NCBI RefSeq assembly: GCF_025024155.1
Contig: NW_026251788.1
Coordinates: 1-64,000 of the forward strand
Source of the DNA: Gamsiella multidivaricata
Taxonomy: Eukaryota > Mortierellomycota > Mortierellomycetes > Mortierellales > Mortierellaceae
Direction of reading: 5' to 3'
Length of the DNA: 64,000 nt
Of the stretch, positions 54,923 to 64,000 are shown piece after piece. The translations under genes and the position numbers were made by a program. Position 1 is the stretch's first letter, and each line of letters opens with the position of its first letter. The notes under the pieces were generated by a model. That model worked only from the letters and a program-made list of their open reading frames with translations, made no database searches and was not told the DNA's origin.

Positions 54923-57371
54923 GGCAACGAGCTATTGGAACGTGTTCTGTGTATCTGTCTGTCTATCTGATTGTCAGAGGAGTTGAATGAAGATGGTCAG
55001 AGGGAGGGAGGGAGGGAGGAATATGTATCTTTCGAGGGGTTGAGAGAGGACGACCACCAAGTCCCGAGGGGAAGAAGGGAGGAGAGAGTGAGAGGGATGA
55101 GGATAGAGAGTGGATGGAGTTTCCCAATTGTAGAGCGAGACAAGGAGAGATGAGAGAAAAAAGAAGAAAAAAAAAGAGAGATGGGGTTCTTCCCAAAAGA
55201 GTGATGATGGGATGATGGTGTGAGATGGTGTGAGAGAGGGAGAGACACTTTTTTTTTTTTTTTGGCTCGCTTGCTCTCGCGGGTTGCACAAAGGGGGCTG
55301 GCCCCAATTCAGCTCAAAAGGAAAAAAGGACCAGTGGGAAGAGTGAATAAGAAAAAACGGCCCACCGACCAATCACAGCGCGGGAAGGGAGAAAAATAAC
55401 TGAGCGAGAGAGAGAGAGGGAAGAGGGGGGAAGAGAGAAGCTAAGCGGCAAAGAGACCAAAGAGACAGCCAATGGCCAATAGGGCATATCCTTCTTTGCT
55501 TTGCTGCCGGAGAAAGGCCAAAACTGAACCAGGACAAGCCAAACTAGGCGCACCGTAGCGTATATCATGGCAAATATACCTGTGTCCTCCATATCCTCTA
55601 TATCGCCTGTTTGGCCATGAGACCAGATGAACGATCGAAGGGGGATTATCTTATTATCTCGCCACATGCAAACACTCCGAGTGTATGGAGCAGCTCTCTC
55701 TCTCCCTCTCTCTCCTTCTCCTTCTCTTATAAACAGACACAGACAGGAGATGTGGGGGAGAAGGTAGATTTGCACAGCTTAGCTGACAAACCAAATGCCC
55801 CCCCTCCCCACACACACACAAACACGCCATGCAAACGAGACAAACAAAAAAACCAAAACCAAAAAGGAGAAGAGAGACAGGGACAGACACTGTGCTGTAT
55901 GGTTTTATGGCTGTATGGCAAGGGCGAAGAACCAAGACAGCTGCCAAAGCAGCAGGGTACAGCAGTACACAAGCACAGACAGTGCGGAGAGACAGACTAT
56001 CCTCTATCTGTTACAGTAAACACATTATAGGGGGAAAGTGGCAGGGATATGTGCGATTGTGTACAATGGTGTTCTTGTGTGGGTGTACGAGACGAGGGTG
56101 TGGTCAAGGGGGGAGGGCAACAAGGGAGGGAGGGGGGTAGTTGAGAATCTACAGGAGGGAAATGAAAACAATTCACGTACCAGATATAATGATAATGTGC
56201 TGCTGCTTTTGCGGATGAAGATGGGCAACGAGGGAAGCTGGCGAAGGAGGGGCTGCGAAGGGGTGATGGGAAGGTGTGACAAAGAGGGATGGGATGGAGG
56301 GGTGCGATGAGACGGTGTGGGGTGGAGAAGGAGGCGAGGGAGCTGGATGGTGAAGCAAGGGCGAGGATGATGAGGATGAGGATGGTGCGGCACGAGGGGA
56401 GAAAGAGAGAAGAGAGGGAATGAGAAACCGAGTGGAGGGTTTATGGTTGGTGTGCCCCTGATTGGTCATGCAGACCGCGCGCGGTTTTCTCGGGAAGGAT
56501 GTGTAAGCTGTGTGTGGCCCAGGATGAGGAGGGAGGTGACAATGGGGACTATTGGCGCGTGTGCTGCTGCTGTTTGTCGCAGTGGTTGTTGTGAAGGTTG
56601 TGGAGTGCCGTATATACCTTGTGGGCTTTCCGTAGCGCCTTTTATATGCCTGTATGTCTGAACCAGACTAAACACTTCCCGGCTTTTCTTTTTCTTCGCT
56701 GGTTTTTTTTTTCCTTTTTCCTTTTTTCGGAGGCTAAGGGAGGATGGAGGGGATGAGAGGGATGGAAAAAGGAAAGAAGAGAGGAAGGAAGGAACGATGA
56801 TGAGCAATCAGGCACCGTTGCTGATGGTGTGGGTGTAAACCCCTCTTCTGTTCATCCGCTCTTATCAGCGTGCGTCTGAACATTCATATTCGTGTACTGT
56901 GTGTACTTATTTCTCTATTCTAAATTCTATTTATCGCCCCAAGCTGGCCTGGGTCCCTTCGGAGATGGTTCGCCCAATCATATGTCGCTCACAGCTGCAG
57001 ACCGCCATCAGATATGAACAGAGAACATTTAGGCTTTTTACCGCGTCTTCATTCCAGGGCCCATCACCCATGGCCCACAACCCATGGCACAATGCCATAC
57101 AATCACATAGTCTACGCAGCAATTGCAAGGATGGAGCAGACATCCCCACCCCCTCATCCCTTGTCTTCCTTGTTCCTCCCTTTTCCCTTTTATTCGCTCC
57201 TTTCATCGATGCTAGGACGAGAAAGCGCCGGCCCAGGCCACATAAAGGGGACATGGGGAGACATGAATGGACATGAATTGGTATGAAGCGCAACTATTTT
57301 CCCTCTTTTTTCATTTCCTCGTTCCCATATATCCACCCGCTCGCATATCCTTCTCAGGAACTCCCTCCGCC
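54923..57371. promoter_or_regulatory. Long divergent region, CDC24 and His/Asp-rich gene
   Basis: 2.45 kb between start codons. Near CDC24 the plus strand is purine-rich (GGGAGGGAGGGAGG at 55004-55018), giving a CT-rich leader on the minus strand. Simple repeats include TCTCTCTCCC (55692-55715) and ACACACAC (55810-55818). Near 57372 it is CT-rich on plus. Open frames here are biased by these tracts and I call no gene. Confidence 0.4.
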
Positions 57372-58466
57372 ATGTATGCGCCAAAGAAACCGCTCTACCA
57401 TCTACTGCACCTACTCGTATTTCTATCTCTTTTCGCTGGGCGCTCATCTCAACACCTCCCAGGCCATGGACCAGGGCTTGTTGTCGCACAGAAAAAATTA
57501 TCGTTTTTCAGGCGCACCGTGCCCGATCCCAAGGACGCTACTGCAGAATTCCTGGAGCAACAACAAGTCGCCGCCCTCAAGGGTCTGTCCTCGAATAGAC
57601 CTTCAGCAGAAGGAGTCGAGAATAAAGACAAGAAGCAAAAAGATCTTTCCAAGGGTAAAAGCGTCGAAGACCTCTTGAGTGTCGTGGCAGCGAGCTCCCC
57701 GCCATCCCCCCCAGGCTCAAACAAATCAGGGTCTACGATTGCGAACAAAAAACCGACTGGGCACGAAGATGACATCGTCCACGAGCATGACCATGCGGAT
57801 AACGATGCCTACGATGACATTGTCTGGTACGATGGGCCCCACCGAGACGATGAGGACGAGCACGGGCATGAGGGCGGTCACTACGACGACGATCACCACG
57901 AAGATCACCACGACGACTATCACGAAGAAGACCGCCGCGACGAGAGTGATGATAAGGTTCAGCAAGTCCAGTTCTTGAAACAAGATCCCGGGGTTCTCTC
58001 TAACCTACCCATGCTCAATGGAATGAAAAGATCGGCCGAATCGGGATCTCGCCCAGAGAAACAGGGCCCAGGGACTGTCGGTCTTGATGCACAATTGATT
58101 TTCAAGGGCCCCCACCAACACGACCATTCAGACCACGACGACAACGCACCTCCGGGTGTATTTCAGCATTCGGGTGCCGACATCTTCACAGGAACGATCT
58201 CTGCCAAGGAATTCTGTTTACGACTGAAACATGAATGTGAATCAACCTGCCGCGAGTTCCGCTCGGGGGTTGAGCACCTATCAATAACGTGTGAGACTGG
58301 TGGCGTTGCAGAATTGCTGTTCTGGGGCAAGTGTTGTCAGATTGGCCAGGAACACCGCACGCGCAAACTCGCGACGAAGATGCAGGCGAACCTGGCGAAG
58401 CAGAATCTGCAGTGGCAGCAAAAGAGACATCAAGCACAGCGCTTGCTTGAGCGACAGAGGCTCTAG
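57372..58466 (+). CDS. Secreted His/Asp-rich protein
   Basis: Single exon, 364 residues, from the Met of MYAPKKPLYHLLHLLV; upstream in-frame codons look non-coding. A signal peptide is evident (hydrophobic core about 9-22, then AGRSSQ). A dibasic site (FFRRTVPD) follows. Residues about 135-200 are extremely rich in His, Asp and Glu (HEHDHADNDAYDD, DEDEHGHEGGHYDDDHHED), and a second His/Asp patch (HQHDHSDHDD) lies near 255. The C-terminal domain has spaced Cys (FCLRLKHECESTCREF, HLSITCE, LLFWGKCCQ) and ends in a Gln/Arg-rich helix. No family is recognised. The composition suggests zinc or copper binding outside the cell, which is inference. Confidence 0.7.
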   Translation: MYAPKKPLYHLLHLLVFLSLFAGRSSQHLPGHGPGLVVAQKKLSFFRRTVPDPKDATAEFLEQQQVAALKGLSSNRPSAEGVENKDKKQKDLSKGKSVEDLLSVVAASSPPSPPGSNKSGSTIANKKPTGHEDDIVHEHDHADNDAYDDIVWYDGPHRDDEDEHGHEGGHYDDDHHEDHHDDYHEEDRRDESDDKVQQVQFLKQDPGVLSNLPMLNGMKRSAESGSRPEKQGPGTVGLDAQLIFKGPHQHDHSDHDDNAPPGVFQHSGADIFTGTISAKEFCLRLKHECESTCREFRSGVEHLSITCETGGVAELLFWGKCCQIGQEHRTRKLATKMQANLAKQNLQWQQKRHQAQRLLERQRL

Positions 58467-58892
58467 CGAAAAAAAAAAAAAAAAAAAAAAAAATTAAAAT
58501 ATAAAAATAAACCAGATACTCTTGTTTGTGTTTTCTGTCTGTTTGTGATCTTTTTTTTCCCCCTCTATGCCCGGGTATGCATGACGCACAAGGCACAGTG
58601 CGTTGCCTGCGCAAAGAGGAATTGGAGGGAATGACAATGGCACTTTCGATGCGACCAAAGAAGAAGGGAGAGGAAAGCAAGAGGATGGTTGCTCTTGAAG
58701 GAATATTATTTTACTATCATATACATATCAAATATAAGGGACATAGGAAGGACCCTCTATGCACAGAAACGAAGCCAGGGCTGTGGTTACCAAGGCGAAA
58801 TTAGGGGGGATTAAGTAGAGAAAAAAAAAAAAAAAAAGGATGGGGAGACATGGAGCACCATGGGCGACTGTATAAAAAGAGACTACTGATCA
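58467..58892. other. Convergent 3' flanks
   Basis: 426 bp between two stop codons. A 22-24 nt A run begins at 58470 directly after the stop of the His/Asp-rich gene, and another A run lies at 58821-58837. No gene. Confidence 0.45.
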
Positions 58893-60284
58893 TTATCGTC
58901 GACCTTCGGCAGAAAAGAGCTCTGCAGCGCGGGCTCGTCTGTGAGCACTTTCGGGGCTGTCTTGGGCTCCTCGGCTAAACTGATGTTCGTCCGCCTGTTG
59001 GCCATAGTCTCCGTAGGTGTTCGCATTATCCATGCTGGCGCGCGCCAGATTCAGGCGCGATACCGATCCACGGTCAGACCCACTGCGCCGAGGCTCACGC
59101 TCAAAACTTGGTCGATTGAACTCATCGCGATACGACTGCATGTTGGCCCGGGGTGGTGTCATTGAGCGGCGACCAGCAAATTCTTCCCGGTCGTTCCTTG
59201 AATGTGGTGGCTCCAGATTCTCGCCGTCTTCAAACTCCATCTTGTCGTTGTACATAGTGGGGTCTGTAGAGACTAAACCCGAGACGGGCTCTGTGTCCCT
59301 GTCCCAGCCCTTAGGTTTGCTTCGAAGGCTCTGTGGGAACTGGTCCGATGGACGGGGAGCTGCAATAGCATAGCCTGCCGCTGCCCCTGTAGCCGCAGCC
59401 GCAGCTGTCGTGGGAATCTGAGTCGCAGGTGGATGGGGTGGGGGAGGCACATAGGCACCGTTGTTGTCCAGATTCTGCATCATCATGGCATCATTGTGGC
59501 CGTCCATGCCATAGTAGTCGTCGTTCTGGTAGTCGTTTGGATGGTACTGCTGCTGTCCAGGGAAGTCGCCATAATGCTGACTCTGGTACTGTTGTGCGGA
59601 TGGATCCTCGTAAGCAGCATGCTGATTAACGTAGTATTCGTCATGATGGTCGTAACTGGCAGGGTAGTCCGTGTTGTTATACGGGGATACGGATGTAGCA
59701 GCAGCAGCAGCAGCGCCCGTCGCAGCACCGGCACTCGTACCTCCAAAGTCCTGGTCCTTCTTCTGCTGCTTTCTCCTGCGACACAGGATAAAGATACTAG
59801 CGCCAACCAGGGCTAAGAGAGCCAGGGCACCAATGACAATGCCGGCAATGGCCCCTTTACTTAACCCACCGCTTCCTCCATTGGTACCATTTCCGCCATT
59901 CGTCGGAATGATAGCGGGCGAGATTGTGTAGTTGAAACCGAAGCCCTGGCACTCCCCAACCCAGTCCTGCTCGTTCTGGATCTCCGGGCTGTTGATGCCC
60001 TGTGAATTGATGCAGGCAAGGCAGGACGAAAAGTTGCCGTAGAATTGCGAGTTGCACTCACACCCGCCAAGGGACTGTGTAGGAGTGTAAATGAAATCCT
60101 GTTGCAGCGAGGAATTGGTTGCACCTCCACCACAGGGCTCGAGGAGAGAGACGACGGAGCTGCATCCGATGTTATAGCAGGTCTGGATGATAGGATCTGG
60201 GGCGGCAAGGACGGGTGCAGTATCGAGGAAGAGCGAACAAACGCTTGCGACCAGGATAAAGCCGAATTGGTGAGATATGCGCAT
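58893..60284 (-). CDS. Single-pass Cys-rich surface protein
   Basis: Single exon, 463 residues from MRISHQFGFILV. It has a signal peptide (cut probably after VLAAP). The ectodomain of about 115 residues has paired Cys (IQTCYNIGCSS, LEPCGGG, LGGCECNSQF, FSSCLACINS, VGECQGFGF) and NxS/T sites, then a Gly/Asn linker and one membrane segment (IAGIVIGALALLALVG...) followed by CRRRKQQKK as stop-transfer. The cytoplasmic part of about 290 residues is Tyr/Asp/Gln-rich and then Ala-rich, ending in an Arg-rich region (RRSMTPPR, EPRRSGSDRG). The layout resembles fungal wall sensors (WSC/MTL-like), but the Cys pattern is not the WSC domain. Function unknown. Confidence 0.75.
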   Translation of the reverse strand: MRISHQFGFILVASVCSLFLDTAPVLAAPDPIIQTCYNIGCSSVVSLLEPCGGGATNSSLQQDFIYTPTQSLGGCECNSQFYGNFSSCLACINSQGINSPEIQNEQDWVGECQGFGFNYTISPAIIPTNGGNGTNGGSGGLSKGAIAGIVIGALALLALVGASIFILCRRRKQQKKDQDFGGTSAGAATGAAAAAATSVSPYNNTDYPASYDHHDEYYVNQHAAYEDPSAQQYQSQHYGDFPGQQQYHPNDYQNDDYYGMDGHNDAMMMQNLDNNGAYVPPPPHPPATQIPTTAAAAATGAAAGYAIAAPRPSDQFPQSLRSKPKGWDRDTEPVSGLVSTDPTMYNDKMEFEDGENLEPPHSRNDREEFAGRRSMTPPRANMQSYRDEFNRPSFEREPRRSGSDRGSVSRLNLARASMDNANTYGDYGQQADEHQFSRGAQDSPESAHRRARAAELFSAEGRR

Positions 60285-61953
60285 GTGTGGGACCGGCTCT
60301 GTGAGGGGGACGTGGAGGTCGAGTGGATGAGGAAAGGAGGGATGGATGAGGAGGAGGATGACGACGAAAGGCGAGATTGAGTGTGAGCAGGCACAAAGGA
60401 TAGGAGGGAAAAAAAAAATAAAAAAAAAAGCAGATAAACAGCCGTCGAGTCTCAGAAAACAAGTAAACAACCTTAACGGTTGAGCTCCACAACGAGGGTG
60501 CGTCATCGATGCTGTTGCTGCTGATGCTGCCGGGACTGGAGCCTTGGTTCCTCTTCAATTGAACCGACTAGCCTTGTGCCCGAGGGGTCTGATAAGCCTA
60601 ATTGCTTCCTCCTCGTGGCGACTATCACAAGTCAAGTAGAACGCATTTGTATAATTCAGGTACGCCTTTTGGTGGGGTTTGGTGGGGGGGTGCAAAAACA
60701 GGGGGTTGACTTGTGCGGTTCCCCATTGCTTTTAATATTTCTTATCGAATATTTAGAATGAACGCATAGTGAAACAATGGTGCATGCATCCGGGGACATG
60801 ACATCCATCCTGGTCCACCGCTGTCTACGGGACCTCCTGTCGGATCCTAAACATAAAAAAGGGTTATGTCAGTGTAACAACCAAATGAACATACATTCCT
60901 GAGCAATTGGCAAACATGCCAAGTCCACTTCAACGTATTTAATACTCTGTATCCGTTTGACTAAGATATCTGTGTGAAGATAATAGTTATTCTGTCGTTG
61001 TCGATACCATGGGCAGACGTCTCGAAATCACTTTCTCGCTCTATGGCGCGTATGCAGATGTCATGAATGAACGACCCATTGAAACGAGTTCATAATACCA
61101 CTATGCCATCTTTCTTTTTCTTTTTTTTATTGTGCGTGGGTTCGTAGACTATCGATTGCCAGGAAAAGGGGCAGCAGTCTGTACAAAAATAAAAAACGCG
61201 GGTGCCAAAGGGGACAAAGGTCGGTTCCTGAGTTACTGATGTACTCTCTTTATTTCGAAATTCCGCATTCTCAATTAGCGGCAGTTCACCAATTATGTAG
61301 GTTGAAGACCTTATTTCAGTCTCCAGTGTATGCAGCCCACCCGAGTTCCTTCTTTCGTCTCATTCAAATGTACGGTCACAATGTCACTCGAGAGTGCTCG
61401 GGGAACAAAGGGCACATCCACATATCCACATGAGGGGATATAGCCAGAAACAACATCCAATGGATTCAACAGGAGCGACATACACAGACAAACCATCCAT
61501 CGGCATATCCCATCGATCCGTCCATTGCTTCCTGAAAAACCGACTCAAATCGATCTCGGGGGACCGCACCCATCTTTCAGGAGATTTTTTCATGGCATCT
61601 TTATTTTGTACAGGAGACATGCACCCATAAGCTCATGATCGACTATTCGAAAGGTGATGTCGTGAGGAGTAGGCGCCGGTAGCCGAAACCAACATAGGCA
61701 TTAACAGCGAGGGCTATGCATTCTCTATGTCTCTATGTCGCCAGCGGAGGTGTGACTTTGTGCAGGCACGATGCATCACCTCGCTTTGGACTCTATCAAT
61801 AACTCTGTAGCCCAACACTGCACTTCAGGAGCTATTTCGCCTTACAGGATTTGTTCAACACTGAGTGAGAGGCCTCAGTACAACTGTGCTAAACCACTAT
61901 CCACTAACACTTGTCTTTGTTGTGTCGTGTTTTCCTTTGAATAGATATCAGAA
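60285..61953. other. Divergent region, surface protein and RPL6
   Basis: 1.67 kb without a supported gene. The left 250 bp is the promoter side of the surface-protein gene; the right side would hold the strong RPL6 promoter. Small open frames (for example plus strand 61394-61630) have no recognisable features. Confidence 0.4.
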
Positions 61954-63543
61954 ATGGTTCACAAGGTACTGGCAACAGTGATATAGCGGATCCCACTATA
62001 AGCAGTGGTTCTGAGGGAATATACAGTGATCCTGGGCATCCTCAGGAAATTATCGACAACTTTCGTTATCGCAAGGAATGACAGCTATACAACAACTGCG
62101 TTGGATTGTCCACCAAACAACAGCAACACAACGGAACGCGGAATATAATGTTTGTGCCGGCATCAGCAACTGTGATGTGTTTTGGGATGGAGGGATGGCG
62201 ACAATAGAGATCTGGCATCGTACGTTCCGCCGACTGCAGCGGAAATCTCAATCGCAGCCTTCATGCACATACCGTAACCGCAAAGGGAAAGCAATGTGCG
62301 GGTGCGATCTTTTTGAGACGGAGTAGGATGGTCAGCCAGCGATCGGTGTCAAGCGTCAACTTTTCGCGGAGAGCGGTGGCAAACAACAGCGAGAACGACT
62401 AATGAATACCGGAAACGACTGCGAAGGCCGGTTGCTTGCACATAGAGAACTTGTGGACTTGGGGACGGATAACGTCCCATAAGCACGACATATAGCAGAG
62501 GGCACAGCACCACACCATAGGTCAGAGAATCAGTACCATTGGCAAATTACAGGATAGCATCATAGGAAGCAGGACAACACAAAGAGAGCAGGGCATATGA
62601 ACCTGGGACACGGAGTTTACAGGAGCTACAGATGGCTATGGATATTAACCGAACGATACCTACGATTCTGCTTATACTCTTCGTAGCCCCGCAACTCCCT
62701 CTTGACTGCTGGCGTCGCCAAGTACAGCCGCTCTCAGGTCTATGCCAAGCGTGCCTTGTACAAGCGCAAGCCCGCTGGCATTGTTAATGCTGCCCCCGCT
62801 GCCGCCAACAAGACTGTCGAGGTCAAGGGTGCCAAGAACGGTGGCTCCCGTGTCATTGCTGCCTCCAAGGCTCCTCGCTTCTATGCTGCTGAGGACGTCG
62901 CTGTCCCCAAGAAGCACCGCAAGCACGCTGGCACTGCCAAGCTCCGCAGTACCATTGTCCCCGGTACCGTCCTCATCCTCTTGGCCGGTCGCTACCGCGG
63001 CAAGCGCGTTGTTTTCTTGAAGCAGCTCGAGTCTGGCTTGTTGCTCGTTTCTGGCCCATTCAAGGTCAACGGCGTCCCCCTCAAGCGTGTGAACCAGGCC
63101 TACGTCATTGCCACCTCCACCAAGGTTGACATTGATGCCTCCAAGGTACGAATTATTTTATGTTGAAACTGGTGTTTTAAATGAACATAGGAATTTATGC
63201 CCCTTTTGCGGTGAAGCAGGAATGCTGGGACAGAAAGAAGCGGACGATGTGAGCAATGGAAGACTAATACTGATTTTTTTTTATCATCACTAAACAGATT
63301 GATGCTCAGTTGAACGATGCCTACTTTGCCCGCCCCAAGGCTACCAAGAAGGCCGCTACTGAGGAGGCTTTCTTCGAGGGCGAGAAGAAGAAGGAGCCCC
63401 TTGCTGAGAACAAGGTCGCTCTCCAGAAGTCGACCGACAAGGTCATCCTTGAAGCTATCAACAAGGTCGAGCACCTCCGCCAGTACTTGTCTGCCAAGTT
63501 CTCCCTCTCCAAGGGCCAGGCCCCCCATGCCCTCAAGTTCTAA
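61954..63543 (+). CDS. RPL6: 60S ribosomal protein eL6
   Basis: Exons 61954-61965, 62687-63145, 63298-63543, all phase 0, give 238 residues. Exon 1 codes only MVHK; the join yields [20 protein letters not shown]. Then come [78 protein letters not shown] and the end [13 protein letters not shown], all typical of eL6. The first intron is 721 nt, and a short first exon with a long intron is common in fungal ribosomal protein genes. Codon use is strongly biased to C-ending and AAG codons, unlike neighbouring genes, as expected for a highly expressed gene. Confidence 0.94.
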
Positions 63544-63923
63544 GCGGGTTGCAGACTATCGAAAAACAAAACAACATTGCTTCTTGTGATTAAAGGATGA
63601 GTGAACCCATTTCTTTCTTCCAACGATATCCATTTCTCTTGTGCCTAGTCTACTTTATTATTTATTTCATGAAGTAACAACACACAGATCAATGAATATG
63701 CTACCTCTGGTGAAGGGAATGAGAGGAGATAGGGGAAAGAACTAAGGAAGCAGAAGGGGAATGAGGTTTTTTCCTCCTAAGGGGGTGGGCGGAATGAAGG
63801 ACGAGAACATATCTCAGCTTTACACCTCCATATCTTCGTGTGATCTTTCTCCTCCCTTTCTGCATTCTGCCTTTTCTCTATCCTCATCTGCAACACCCTT
63901 ACGCGTTATACTCGATCGACAAC
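63544..63923. other. Intergenic, RPL6 3' flank
   Basis: 380 bp. A T/C-rich tract (63845-63895) leads to the start codon of the edge gene. No other gene. Confidence 0.4.
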
Positions 63924-64000
63924 ATGAGGTGGTTCTCAAGATCGAAGCCGCGTCTATACATCCCAGGCGTACTGACGCTCTTCCAACTTGCGTCTGCAAT
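63924..64000 (+). CDS. Start of a probable secreted or membrane protein (cut by edge)
   Basis: From 63924 the frame MRWFSRSKPRLYIPGVLTLF is open to the window end: a basic start followed by a hydrophobic core (LTLFQLASA), as in a signal peptide. The upstream CT-rich tract and ACAACATG context support a start. Only 25 codons are visible, so nothing more can be said. Confidence 0.45.
   Translation, partial: MRWFSRSKPRLYIPGVLTLFQLASA

Noticed and set aside
54963..55775. Several overlapping minus-strand frames upstream of CDC24
   Set aside because: They are made of CT-rich simple sequence (Ser/Leu/Pro/Phe runs) and are better read as leader or promoter DNA.

Overview
This window is eukaryotic nuclear DNA from a fungus. 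Genes carry many short GT-AG introns (about 60-250 nt), intergenic regions are rich in poly-T/poly-A and CT/GA tracts, and proteins have long Ser/Gln/Pro/His-rich tails. The gene set (fungal eL6, Cdc24 with DH-PH-PB1, Ecl1-type protein, CENP-B-type HTH protein) together with genes missing from most Dikarya (presenilin, a Ral-type GTPase, a YANK/STK32 kinase, ECHDC1, NR2C2AP) points to an early-diverging fungus. My best guess is Mortierellaceae, supported by a decayed copy of a leucine-rich gene family that I recall as expanded in that group. All exon models were built by hand from splice sites, reading phase and family homology. No alignment or expression data were available.

Layout, left to right: a Ser-rich kelch-repeat protein (+); a YANK/STK32 kinase (+); a presenilin whose reading frame continues in phase from an N-terminal MYND zinc finger (-), the most unusual gene here; a small basic protein (+); a roughly 3 kb transposon graveyard (11.3-14.5 kb) with a Ty3/Gypsy chromodomain remnant, a 16-bp degenerate tandem repeat and a Tc1/mariner remnant; a secreted fasciclin (FAS1) protein with a His-rich segment (+); ECHDC1 (+); an alpha/beta hydrolase (-); an Ecl1-like zinc protein (-); a CENP-B-type HTH protein ending inside a polyQ repeat (-); haspin kinase (+).

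Next: RBX1 (-); a TBC-domain protein with unusual finger motifs and a 1.4 kb intron (-); an F-box/LRR protein (-); ASA1 WD40 protein (-); RRP41 exosome subunit whose ATG sits alone in its first coding exon (-); NR2C2AP (+) from a shared 212-bp promoter; a nuclear-looking protein with two Myb/SANT-like repeats (-); a 3 kb gene-poor gap; a Ral-type GTPase (-); the decayed leucine-rich family copy (-); CDC24 (-); a secreted His/Asp-rich protein (+); a single-pass Cys-rich surface protein (-); ribosomal protein eL6 (+); and the start of a probable secreted protein cut by the right edge.

There is no operon logic. Genes lie in independent convergent or divergent pairs. Loose themes are polarity and signalling (kelch/Tea1-like, Cdc24, Ral, STK32, TBC), nuclear and chromatin functions (haspin, Asa1, CENP-B-like, SANT-like), protein or RNA turnover (RBX1, F-box, RRP41) and cell-surface proteins (FAS1, His/Asp-rich, Cys-rich single-pass).
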